Of a DNA stretch of 9,336 bases, positions 1-6,554 are shown piece by piece. The stretch comes from Xanthobacteraceae bacterium. GTDB taxonomy: Bacteria > Pseudomonadota > Alphaproteobacteria > Rhizobiales > Xanthobacteraceae. Where the stretch lies: the NCBI GenBank assembly GCA_030043175.1, contig JASHYD010001163.1, positions 1 through 9,336 of the forward strand, read 5' to 3'. The position numbers were made by a program, and so were the translations under genes. Under the pieces are notes generated by a model that made no database searches, was not told the origin of the DNA, and worked only from the letters and a program-made list of their open reading frames with translations. Numbering within the stretch: the stretch's first letter is position 1; each line of letters starts with the position of its first letter.

Positions 1-32
1 TCGGTTGTTCGGGACGACCTTCGGGCCAGACG

Positions 33-979
33 CTAACTGATCGGGGCCGCCGCGGCCGCAAACGTATCCATCGGGGGCTCGTCGATCATCGCGCCCGTCA
101 GGTCCGCTACACGCGCGAATCCGCGTTTTCTGCACCACTCCTCCAGCCCATCGAGGATTGCCAGCATGCCGGACGGATTGCGGAAAATGAGATAGCCATC
201 ATCACGGCGGTCGCACCGGCGAGCATGTACTCGATCACATCCTCCACCTTGACGATGCCGCCGCAGCCAATGATGGGAATCTTTACCACCTTGGCGCATT
301 GATTGACCATGCGCACGATGATCGGCTTGATTCCGGGTCCCGAAATGCCCCCGTATTTGTTGCCGATTGCCGGGCGGAACGTGTCGATGTTGATCTTGAG
401 CCCCAGAATGGTGTTGGCGATGACCAGCGCATCGGCGCCGGCCGCCTCGGCGGCTTTCGCAATCGCCACCACGTCGCCGGCATTCGGCGACAGCTTGCAC
501 CACACCGGCTTGGCGGTCGCCCTACGGATGCGGCTCATCACGTTGAAGGTGTGTTCCTCATGCAGCGCGAAGTTGCCGCCGCCCGGATTGCGGGTCGGAC
601 ACGAGATATTGACCTCGATGACATCCACGTCAGGCACGTCGACGTCGCGGGTCATCGCCTCGAAGTCGTCCGCCGTCTGGGCCGAGATGCTGCCCACCAG
701 AGGTGGGGAGAAGCGTTTGTAATCCGGGACCTGGTGGCTGAGGAAATATTCGATGCCCTTCGTGGGTAGGCCAATCGAATTGATCATGCCGCATTCGAGT
801 TCAGCGACGCGAGGCGGCGGATTGCCGATGCGATATTCGCGCGATACGGTTTTTGCCACCAGCGCGCCCAGCCGGTTGATGTCCATCACCTTCGCGAGTT
901 CTGCGGAAAAAGCGCCAGACGCTGGCATGATCGGGTTCTTCAAGGTGACGTTCCCGATCTTCACCGTCATGTCTACCAT
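33..979 (-). CDS. PyrD type 1B-like FMN oxidoreductase (dihydroorotate dehydrogenase family), one-base frameshift near 196
   Basis: FMN-dependent TIM-barrel oxidoreductase resembling the catalytic subunit of class 1B dihydroorotate dehydrogenase. Visible features are KTVS (about residue 43), the FMN-site NSIGLP (67-72), NISCP with the class 1 active-site Cys127, KLSPN with Lys162, an N-T-x-x-G segment, GGISGPGIKP, and IIGCGGI before the phosphate-binding end of the barrel. The first frame runs from ATG 979 and goes out of register near 196-197, ending at 107. The true C-terminus (FRNPSGMLAILDGLEEWC...) lies in the next frame and stops at 33. Adding one G on the coding strand at the GG of 197-196 restores AVMMGYLIFRNP, which aligns without gaps to the family's AVxVGTxxFxxP. 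The repaired protein would be about 315 aa. The start is supported by GGAGG at 991-987, 7 nt upstream. It overlaps the pyrK-like stop by 7 nt, suggesting translational coupling. Pairing with a PyrK-like subunit supports NAD-linked electron transfer. A pyrimidine or other ring-reducing substrate is possible, but the substrate is unknown. Confidence 0.85.
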
Positions 980-1836
980 CCAACGGCCTCCTGAAGGTCA
1001 AACACCGGGCCCTCGATGCACACCCGGCGCAACTCTTTGCGGCCATTGACCTCGAAGGTGCGCACACAGACGTAGCAGGGGCCGAGTCCGCAGGCCATGA
1101 CCTGCTCCATCGCAACCTGACCCGGGATGCCGTGCTGCCTGGCAAGCTGCTTCATCAGCTGCATCAGCCGATTGGAGCCGCAGGTGAAGAAAGCGTCGGC
1201 GCATTTCGCCGCGATCAATCCCTGAAGAATTCGCTCGACATTCTCGACATCGCTGGAACGGTCCGTGTCGAGCACCGGCACAACGGTACCGACTTTTGCA
1301 AACAGATCATCCGCCATCACGAGGTCGCGGCTGCGGGCCGACAGGATCGCCGTGATGCCGACGCCGCAGCCGGCGGCGAGTTGGGAGATCGGTGCAAGAG
1401 TGGCAAGGCCGACGCCGCGACCGAGCACCACGACGTTGCGCCACAACGGATCGAGATGAAATCCGACGCCGAGCGGGCCGACGATGTTGAGCACATCGCC
1501 CGCCTTCAAGGTTGCGAGCCCCTTGGTGCCGCGACCGACGCATTTGTAGAGAAATTCTATGCGGCCGCGAGCTTTGTCGATGCGGTAGACGCTCTGCGGC
1601 CGCCGCAGCCACAGCTCGCCCGCATCGGGCGATGGACACAGGAGATTAAAGAACTGGCCCGGCTTGACCGTGAGCGCCTTTGGCGATGCCGCGACAACGA
1701 GGTGCTTGTACTCCTCATTGACCCTGTCGTGCGAGATGACCGGACAAAGGGCCTCCTCGGCCGGAATATCAACTTCGGTCGGAGGCGGTTCGCTCTGGCC
1801 GACGATGAACGGCGCCGATGCAAAAACTTCACCCAT
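973..1836 (-). CDS. PyrK-like FAD/2Fe-2S electron-transfer subunit
   Basis: Flavin reductase of the ferredoxin-NADP reductase superfamily, resembling the electron-transfer subunit of dihydroorotate dehydrogenase B. An N-terminal FAD domain carries the RRPQSVY motif (RxYS-like) and a GRGTKGL...LNIVGPLG segment. An NAD-binding domain begins at VVVLGRGVGLATLAP. The C-terminus carries the PyrK-type 2Fe-2S site, C-x4-C-x2-C-x15-C (Cys249, 254, 257 and 273 from the ATG at 1836). It would pass electrons between NAD(H), FAD, the iron-sulfur cluster and the FMN of the PyrD-like partner encoded immediately downstream, whose start codon it overlaps. The start is uncertain. ATG 1836 gives about 287 aa with a weak purine-rich upstream stretch; an in-frame GTG at 1881 would add 15 residues. 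The N-terminal 40 or so residues are not recognisable as family sequence. Function is inferred from motifs and pairing; the electron acceptor or donor in vivo is unknown. Confidence 0.88.
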   Translation of the reverse strand: MGEVFASAPFIVGQSEPPPTEVDIPAEEALCPVISHDRVNEEYKHLVVAASPKALTVKPGQFFNLLCPSPDAGELWLRRPQSVYRIDKARGRIEFLYKCVGRGTKGLATLKAGDVLNIVGPLGVGFHLDPLWRNVVVLGRGVGLATLAPISQLAAGCGVGITAILSARSRDLVMADDLFAKVGTVVPVLDTDRSSDVENVERILQGLIAAKCADAFFTCGSNRLMQLMKQLARQHGIPGQVAMEQVMACGLGPCYVCVRTFEVNGRKELRRVCIEGPVFDLQEAVGW

Positions 1837-1958
1837 CGCGCCCGATTCCGCCTTTCCGTCCGAGATGGTGCATAGGTTCACCTATACCCCAGCGACAGCA
1901 AAATCAAGGATTCCTGCCGGCGACGCGGCGGACTTGTCCCGGCCATCCACGTTTTCCC

Positions 1959-2000
1959 GCATCCTCCTCCCGGCATGTGGGATTTGCGGGAGGGGGATGC
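1959..2000 (-). other. Intercistronic 14-bp stem-loop between TPP beta and pyrK-like genes
   Basis: Arms 1959-1972 and 1987-2000 are reverse complements over 14 bp with one position that becomes a G-U type pair on one strand; the loop is 14 nt. No T-run follows on the minus strand, so it is not a typical intrinsic terminator. It lies in the 172-217 nt gap between the beta-subunit stop (2054) and the pyrK-like start. It may stabilise or process the mRNA, act as an attenuator, or be a dispersed REP-like repeat. The structure is seen directly; the role is inferred. Confidence 0.6.
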
Positions 2001-2053
2001 TCGCGGCGAGTGCCGCCAGCGCGGGCAGGAGCGACATGCCTCGATCACCGCCG

Positions 2054-2626
2054 CTAGTCGCTCAATTTGCCGAGCGCCTGCATGAATCGCAGCTTGACGG
2101 CATGACCGTCGCGACTAGGCAGCACGCGGGGTGCAGCATCGTTTGAGATCCGCGCCTGAACGAGAATCGGCCCGCTGCCGTTATGAACGAGATCGTGGAT
2201 CCGGCTCACGGCAGCGATGTCCGACACGTGAAGCCCGTCGGCGAATTTGCAGGCTTTCGCCACGGCCACGAGATCGATGCCGGCCCGCGTATGGCTCGGT
2301 TGCATGCCGGTCTCGCCATAATGCTGATTGTCGAGCACGACGATGACGAGATTGGCCGGCTGCTTCACCCCGACCGTAGCAAGGCTGCCCAATCCCATCA
2401 GGGCCTCGCCGTCGCCCGTCAGCACGAGCACGCGATGTGCGGGCCGCGCCAACGCAAGGCCGAGGCCGATCATGGCGGCGCCTCCCATGGCACCCCAAAG
2501 ATAGAAGTTGAGCGGGTGATCGCCGCAGGCCGCGACATCATAGGTGGGAGAGCCGAGCCCGGAAACCACCAGCAAGTCCTTGCGCTCAACGAGCAGCTTG
2601 TCGACAAACTCGCGCCGGTCCAGCAT
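2054..2626 (-). CDS. Thiamine pyrophosphate enzyme, beta (PP-domain) subunit, sulfopyruvate/phosphonopyruvate decarboxylase type
   Basis: This 190-aa protein corresponds to the TPP-binding PP domain of a split thiamine-diphosphate enzyme. The TPP/Mg motif starts with GDG (residues 71-73), followed about 26 residues later by LDN (98-100), the usual GDG...N signature. Before it lies the glycine-rich WGAMGGAAMIGLGLALA segment that abuts the cofactor. The start at 2626 is set by GGAGG at 2637-2633 with 6-nt spacing; the frame is open further upstream but those residues look nothing like the family. Its partner is the PYR-domain subunit at 3862-3290, also 190 aa, and an active enzyme should need both. 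The pair resembles ComD/ComE sulfopyruvate decarboxylase and the related phosphonopyruvate decarboxylase, which decarboxylate a 2-oxo acid to an aldehyde. The exact 2-oxo acid cannot be told. The start codon overlaps the stop of the inserted IscB remnant (TGATG). Confidence 0.88.
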   Translation of the reverse strand: MLDRREFVDKLLVERKDLLVVSGLGSPTYDVAACGDHPLNFYLWGAMGGAAMIGLGLALARPAHRVLVLTGDGEALMGLGSLATVGVKQPANLVIVVLDNQHYGETGMQPSHTRAGIDLVAVAKACKFADGLHVSDIAAVSRIHDLVHNGSGPILVQARISNDAAPRVLPSRDGHAVKLRFMQALGKLSD

Positions 2627-3075
2627 CAAAAACCTCCGCTGGCCACTTTTGCCGAAAGGAAGGCGGTCCGGCCGAAGGGCGCAACGCGCGAAACCGGCAC
2701 GGCGAAGCCGTACCCGTCGGCGCGTTGAAGGAATCGACGCTCGCAATCAAGGCAATGCGACGCTGCTGTGACTGCCCGAGCCGTAAGCGCTTGGCTGATC
2801 CGCCGTCCTGCGTGCGAGAGTTCAAACGGGCAGAGAACCTTAGCCGGCGTGTTGCCGTCCTCGTCGGTGACCACAGCAATGCCGGTGGTCTCGCTGCCGG
2901 GGTCAATCTTGACCAGAAGGGGCCAAATCTCGCCCCCGGTTCGGTCGTTGAGGCGAATCGTGAACAGGTAATGGCGATGGACGAGCGCACGGCCGCCCGC
3001 GCGAAGCAGGCGAGCCCTTTGCTTAGAGCACCGCACCGAGGGTTTCTTGCGTTTGTCCAAAACAAAGACTGCCAA
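2626..3075 (-). CDS. iscB: IscB remnant: N-terminal PLMP-like/RuvC-I segment with probable internal deletion
   Basis: The 149-codon frame begins MAVFVLDKRKKP, the characteristic N-terminus of IscB, the transposon-encoded RNA-guided nuclease related to the Cas9 ancestor. Residues 1-45 match the N-terminal region of RRXRR-domain proteins, though the usual PLMP is PSVR here. Residues 53-69 hold the RuvC-I motif LVKIDPGSETTGIAVV with Asp58. GRRISQALTAR (90-100) matches the sequence leading into the arginine-rich bridge helix. After residue 100 the arginine-rich helix, RuvC-II, HNH and RuvC-III are missing. A tail LQRADGYGFAV (116-126) resembles, from memory, the C-terminal end of rhizobial IscB proteins, implying an internal loss of roughly 300 codons. 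IscB is normally about 400-500 aa. The start is TTG in an ATTGGC context where ATGGC is usual; AGGAG at 3086-3082 sits 6 nt upstream. The product cannot be an active nuclease, but the intact frame could be translated. The last 25 or so residues may be host sequence. Confidence 0.75.
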   Translation of the reverse strand: MAVFVLDKRKKPSVRCSKQRARLLRAGGRALVHRHYLFTIRLNDRTGGEIWPLLVKIDPGSETTGIAVVTDEDGNTPAKVLCPFELSHAGRRISQALTARAVTAASHCLDCERRFLQRADGYGFAVPVSRVAPFGRTAFLSAKVASGGF

Positions 3076-3289
3076 TTTTGTCTCCTAAAACCTTGCCCGT
3101 AAGGGCCTGGTAACGCCACCTTGGGGTACGTCTTCCCTCGCGAATGTTGCAGGCGTTTGCACAAGGCCCGTTTCGTACCTACCAAAGGCTTGTCTACTGG
3201 CTTGCCTTCTGTGAGCCCCGGGTTGAGGACGCGCCCCGGGGGTGGGTCTTGGACCTGTCAGCAACGTCGGGGACCACAGCCAACGCTGA
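2640..3289 (-). mobile_element. IscB-type (IS200/IS605-like) element remnant inserted between the TPP subunit genes
   Basis: The segment comprises a structured leader resembling an omega RNA followed by the shortened iscB frame, separating two genes expected to be adjacent. No TnpA transposase and no obvious terminal inverted repeats are seen, as expected for this group, which uses subterminal hairpins and makes no target duplication. Boundaries are approximate. The left end (guide side) lies near the alpha-subunit stop at 3290. The right end lies somewhere between about 2640 and 2740. Both flanking genes keep their own start, stop and ribosome site, so the insertion did not break coding sequence. 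It is co-directional with the operon. Confidence 0.6.
3076..3289 (-). ncRNA. IscB-associated omega RNA (OMEGA guide RNA)
   Basis: The leader immediately upstream of the iscB frame ends in the hallmark sequence GCCCTTACGGGCAAGG followed by a TTTTAGGAGACAAAA junction, the conserved 3' end of IscB omega RNAs. Visible structure includes GCCC-GTAA-GGGC (plus positions 3095-3106), a long-range GGTACG/CGTACC pair (3174-3179 with 3125-3130), and a 7-bp hairpin CCCCGGG/CCCGGGG (3216-3222 with 3235-3241, 12-nt loop). In this family the guide lies at the 5' end, at the outer boundary of the element, so any guide would lie near 3240-3290. I cannot fix the 5' end or guide sequence. It would be co-transcribed from the alpha-subunit gene. 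Whether it is still processed or used is unknown, since the encoded protein is truncated; a full-length IscB elsewhere could use it in trans. Confidence 0.65.
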
Positions 3290-3862
3290 TCAACCTTGCG
3301 GCTTGCGGAACAAGCCGCCGGCGGTTGACTGCTTGGTCCATTCCTTGCGGCCGATCAGCCGTTGCGACAGCAGGATCGCAACACGCAGATCGCCATTGAA
3401 AGCCATATCGCAAGCACCGCCGACGATGTCGCCCGCATCGTGCGGTTCTTCGACCCGATAGGTCAGGAATCCGCACAGTTTCAGGCTCGCCTCGGTGATC
3501 GAGCCCATCGGCACCTGCCACGGGTTGAACTCCGCAAACTCGCCGCGCATGGTAACGAGTAGCAGGCACGGGAAGCCGCAGTTGTGCAGCAACGAAAACA
3601 TGTTGATGCAATTTCCGACACCGCTGCTCTGCATCAGCAGCGCGGCACGTTCGCCGCCGAGCGCGGCGCCGGCCACGAGACCGACGCCCTCCTCTTCGGT
3701 TGTCAGCACCACATCGTGCATATCCGGATCCTTGACGCACAGCTCGATCAGGCGGCTATGCCCGGCGTCCGGCACGTATCCGACCTGCCGGATGCCGACC
3801 CGCTGGAACTGCCGGTAAATCGCGTCCGGCCAATGCAGTGCGGTTTTCGTTTTGTCGTCCAA
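3290..3862 (-). CDS. Thiamine pyrophosphate enzyme, alpha (PYR-domain) subunit, sulfopyruvate/phosphonopyruvate decarboxylase type
   Basis: This 190-aa protein matches the PYR domain that supplies the catalytic glutamate activating thiamine diphosphate. The sequence VLTTEEEGVGLVAGAALGG (from residue 52) carries the Glu (56-58) followed by the glycine-rich helix. QSSGVGNCINMFSLLHNC and LLLVTMRGEF follow the order seen in sulfopyruvate decarboxylase alpha and phosphonopyruvate decarboxylase N-terminal domains. It has no GDG...N motif and so needs the beta subunit at 2626-2054. The start is TTG at 3862, supported by GGGAG 7 nt upstream; there is no better ATG. The last few residues (about FRKPQG) abut the IscB element and may have been altered by insertion. 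Reaction class (2-oxo acid decarboxylation or carboligation) follows from the family; the substrate is not determined. Confidence 0.87.
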   Translation of the reverse strand: MDDKTKTALHWPDAIYRQFQRVGIRQVGYVPDAGHSRLIELCVKDPDMHDVVLTTEEEGVGLVAGAALGGERAALLMQSSGVGNCINMFSLLHNCGFPCLLLVTMRGEFAEFNPWQVPMGSITEASLKLCGFLTYRVEEPHDAGDIVGGACDMAFNGDLRVAILLSQRLIGRKEWTKQSTAGGLFRKPQG

Positions 3863-3878
3863 CGCTCGGCTCCCGGTC

Positions 3879-4219
3879 TCACATCTTCAGAATCTTAGAC
3901 CCCGAGGCCCACTTCAGCCAATCTGCGCAGGAGACCCGCAGGTCCCGCTCGATGGTTGCCACCCACGCGTGAGATGACCCCAACAGCGACTCTGTGAATC
4001 AGAGTGTAGACTGCCGCCGCCGGGGCAGGATGATTGAATTCACCATATTCGGCCACGAGGGGCGCGCGGCTGCGGCGATCCTCATGGGTGCAGCAGGGCC
4101 TTCGCGAGATCAAACAGGGCATCTCCAGCTCGAGAACCCGATCGAGTTGGAAATCGACCATAAAAGCGCAGCGGCACCGGCACCTGCGGCGTTATTGTCG
4201 CGCCCAACGCCGGTCGCAT
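3879..4219 (-). pseudogene. Possible decayed, unidentified gene upstream of the TPP alpha subunit
   Basis: No single frame is convincing, but coding-like GC-rich third positions move between frames. A 45-codon frame starts at ATG 4219 (MRPALGATITPQVPVPLR...) and stops at 4082. A middle stretch reads MVDFQLDRVLELEMP from 4161. A final 40-codon stretch (3998-3879) reads SSHAWVATIERDLRVSCADW and ends 16 nt before the alpha-subunit TTG, typical operon spacing. This pattern fits one gene broken by several frameshifts. I do not recognise the family. It could also be untranslated leader with chance open frames; the minus frame 4161-3895 read as one 88-aa protein is less convincing. No clear promoter was seen here. 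Confidence 0.3.
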
Positions 4220-4230
4220 GATGGTCTCAC

Positions 4231-5418
4231 TCACGGGTCCCGGACAACCGAAGTGTCCAGGTCCACAAGCGTGCTCACGTTATCTCGGGTTGCCGGATCA
4301 GGACCCTTTCCCTCCGCGAAGGCGCGGTCTGAGTCGCGCGCCGCCCGCAGCATCGACGGTAAGGCGTAGTTTCCTTCGACACAGCGCGGCTCGTAATAGA
4401 TTCGGTTTTCCTGATCGCTCTGGCGGGTGAACTCCTGCTTGACGGTCCAGGGCTTAGTCCACACGGTGAGATCTTCGATAGTGACCTCGTATTCGAGCGT
4501 GCTCGGGTCGGCCCGCGTCCACCGCTCGACCAGGTGCAGGTTTTGGCGCGAGCCCTCAAAATCGGTCTTTGGACTGAAGTTGGTCACGTCGATGACGAGC
4601 GTATTGCCTTCCCAATGGCCGCGCGAATCGCCATACCACTGGCGGACGTTGGCCGGCAAATGGGGGCTCCCGTTCATGACGACGTTGCGCTGCCAACCCT
4701 CTCCCTGCCCCACGTCATAGAAGATCGAGATGCCGCCGGGGGTCTGCACGATCTGCCGGAAACTTCCGCCGAACGCGGTTCCGAATTCGGGCAGCCCAAG
4801 CGTCAAGCAGCGGTCCGCCAATCCCCCGTCTTCCGGACCGTCATAGCGATTGATGCGACCGAAGTTGGCGGCGTTGTAGCGCGGGGGAGGCTCCGCGCGT
4901 CGCGGCGAGGGCATTGGATCGTATTTTCCGCCCCTGCACAGTCCCGACTTGGTCTTGCACGATTCGGTCGCCTGCAACAGGGCGAGGCGATATTCGCGGT
5001 CAGCGGCGGCCGCCTTCTGAGCCTCCGCGGTCAGCGGTGGAATCCGGCCGTCGGGGGGATCAACGATGCGCGACGTGCGCGCCCCGGTGTGCTTGGTGGT
5101 CAAGAAGACGGCCAAGTTGTAGGCGCCCGCGAGGTCGCGTTCAGTCGCGCGGCGGTCAAGCAACGCCGATCGCTGTTTATCCAGTTCGGCCCGCTGTGCC
5201 TCAGTGAAAAATTCTTGATTCGCATATTTGGCGGGACGCTGCAGGGGCGTATCAAATTCCTCAGTCCAAATGCCCTGCAGGTCCGGCTCACCCCACGGGG
5301 TTTTCGGCACAGCGGCCGTTGCCGAAGGGGCCTGAGCCGCTGCCGGACAGATCGACACCAAGATGACGACAAGGGCTGCAGCAAGGCCCGCCATCGCCCC
5401 TGAGAACCTCTCGCACAT
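4231..5418 (-). CDS. Exported protein of unknown function, PWGxPDLxGIW family
   Basis: About 395 aa. An N-terminal Sec signal peptide (hydrophobic MAGLAAALVVILVSICPAAA, probable cleavage near AAAQA) indicates export. The mature protein opens with PWGEPDLQGIWTEEF, the hallmark of a large uncharacterised family common in Alphaproteobacteria and Acidobacteria. One C-x6-C pair (CKTKSGLC) might form a disulfide. The C-terminal half is rich in beta-type segments (GHWEGNTLVIDVTNF, LEYEVTIED, RIYYEPRC). The start at 5418 (MCERF) has GGAGA 6 nt upstream; an ATG at 5430 lacks a good ribosome site. It is separated by more than 400 nt from the gene upstream, so it probably has its own promoter. Members of this family are, from memory, often near DUF6152 and DUF6644 genes, both of which occur in this window. 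No catalytic function can be assigned. Confidence 0.85.
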   Translation of the reverse strand: MCERFSGAMAGLAAALVVILVSICPAAAQAPSATAAVPKTPWGEPDLQGIWTEEFDTPLQRPAKYANQEFFTEAQRAELDKQRSALLDRRATERDLAGAYNLAVFLTTKHTGARTSRIVDPPDGRIPPLTAEAQKAAAADREYRLALLQATESCKTKSGLCRGGKYDPMPSPRRAEPPPRYNAANFGRINRYDGPEDGGLADRCLTLGLPEFGTAFGGSFRQIVQTPGGISIFYDVGQGEGWQRNVVMNGSPHLPANVRQWYGDSRGHWEGNTLVIDVTNFSPKTDFEGSRQNLHLVERWTRADPSTLEYEVTIEDLTVWTKPWTVKQEFTRQSDQENRIYYEPRCVEGNYALPSMLRAARDSDRAFAEGKGPDPATRDNVSTLVDLDTSVVRDP

Positions 5419-5430
5419 GATGGTCTCCAT

Positions 5431-5842
5431 TGCTTTGCGGTCCGTTGCTCCGGCCGAACGCCTGCGAACAGCCGGATGGTAACGATTTTCGGCATCCGCC
5501 GATAGCCCGGAGGTGCTTTCTAAAGGGCCATCGTGTCGGCGTTATCTGAGGCGCCCCTCGCCAAGAAGTCTTCAATTGTTCGAGAAGACTGTTTGGTCTG
5601 CGGAATGTTTGGACGTCCTACGTAACTCGGGACCGAGAGTTAAAAAAGGAGTAGCGCTTCGTCCCCGAATTAACTCGGAGGCTTCGCGCCAACTTTTTTT
5701 GTAAGTGCGTCCATCGCGTCGGCTGCGCACGGCGCGGCCACGCACCGTAGCGGGCGGCTTGCGAGGCAAAAGTCTCGGATAGGGGTTCTCGTTACAAGGT
5801 AACTCGCCGGCGACAGACGCCTCTGACTCCGTCAGGAATAGG
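5431..5842. other. Intergenic region, no gene seen
   Basis: About 410 nt between the exported protein gene and the yqgE-like gene. Frames here lack coding character. The part 5560-5710 is less GC-rich than its surroundings. It contains TAACTCGG twice (5623-5630 and 5671-5678), the first followed by a near inverted copy (CCGAG..TTA, 5633-5642). A short 5-bp hairpin CTGAC/GTCAG at 5823-5835 lies just after the yqgE stop but has no T-run. A promoter for the minus-strand gene at 5418 is expected here, but I could not identify convincing boxes. Confidence 0.5.
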
Positions 5843-6457
5843 TTACAAATCCTGGGTACGGCGCGCGGTCGCGTGTTCCCAGAGCTTGTCACGATCGTCG
5901 TCAAACACCAAAGCGGGATCGGCGGGCGCCGTGTACCAGACATTACGGGCAAGTTCGTTCTCGAGCTGTCCGGGCGCCCAGCCGGCATAGCCGAAGGCGA
6001 TAAGGCTCTTCATCGGGCCGGAGTTGCGGGCGATGTCGCGAATGACTTCGCTCGCCGGCGTGGCGGCGAGGCGTGCGTCGATGTCGAGTGTTTCCGGGCC
6101 GCGATAATCGGCGCCATGAATTACGAAGCTGACTTCAGGCTGCACCGGACCGCCCAGAAAGATGCGCACATTGCCGGACGCGGCGGCATCTTTGTTGCCG
6201 AATGCAGCAAGCAGATCCGTCAGCGGCTTTTCGCCGAGCGGCCGGTTTATGACTATTCCGAGCGCGCCATCGCCATCGTGCCGGACCATCAAGATCACCG
6301 CATGCTCGAAGCGGGGATCGCGCATTGCGGGCGTTGCAATCAGGAATTCGCCTTTGAGCGAAGGCGGCGCCTCGGCCGCACTCAACAGCGGTCCCGTCAG
6401 GGCCGCGGAAAGGGCGAGGATAGCGACGATCAGGCGCCGGGCAGCGACGAAGGGCAT
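5843..6457 (-). CDS. YqgE/AlgH (DUF179) family protein with N-terminal signal peptide
   Basis: 204 aa. After a hydrophobic Sec-type leader (LIVAILALSAALTGPLLSAAEA, residues 9-30) comes the complete YqgE/AlgH domain. LKGEFLIATPAMRDPRFEHAV is the family's opening block, HDGDGALGIVINRP the central block, and FLGGPVQPE and GYAGWAPGQLENEL the diagnostic later blocks, ending with the W-Y-T-A-P segment. The family's role is poorly defined; AlgH was linked genetically to alginate regulation in Pseudomonas. Most members are cytoplasmic and about 185-190 aa, so the leader suggests an exported paralogue. The start at 6457 has GGGAG 6 nt upstream. The gene follows the oxidoreductase gene by 97 nt on the same strand and may be co-transcribed. 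Confidence 0.92.
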   Translation of the reverse strand: MPFVAARRLIVAILALSAALTGPLLSAAEAPPSLKGEFLIATPAMRDPRFEHAVILMVRHDGDGALGIVINRPLGEKPLTDLLAAFGNKDAAASGNVRIFLGGPVQPEVSFVIHGADYRGPETLDIDARLAATPASEVIRDIARNSGPMKSLIAFGYAGWAPGQLENELARNVWYTAPADPALVFDDDRDKLWEHATARRTQDL

Positions 6458-6554
6458 GGGACTCTCCCGTGAATGTGATGCTGATGCGTGCGCGACGCGC
6501 AGGATACCAGCATGCTAAGAATTCCGCACGGCGCCGCTCGCATCCCGATAGTGC

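Noticed and set aside
1132..1875. Plus-strand open frame of 247 codons opposite the PyrK-like gene
   Set aside because: Antisense to a gene with intact FAD and 2Fe-2S motifs; no recognisable domain.
2627..2746. N-terminal extension of the TPP beta subunit to an upstream start at 2746
   Set aside because: The extra 40 residues are arginine-rich, lie in the IscB remnant, and GGAGG at 2637-2633 points to ATG 2626.
3895..4161. Single 88-aa protein on the minus strand between the exported protein and TPP alpha genes
   Set aside because: Coding-like codon bias is present only in parts of this frame and continues in other frames; better explained as a decayed gene or non-coding leader.
4534..5403. 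Long plus-strand open frame of 289 codons opposite the exported PWGxPDL protein
   Set aside because: Antisense to a gene with signal peptide, family motif and ribosome site; its protein is arginine-rich and low in recognisable structure, as expected from high-GC antisense frames.
5671..5701. T-run at 5694-5700 as a plus-strand intrinsic terminator
   Set aside because: Only a 3-bp GGC/GCC stem precedes it and no plus-strand gene lies upstream.
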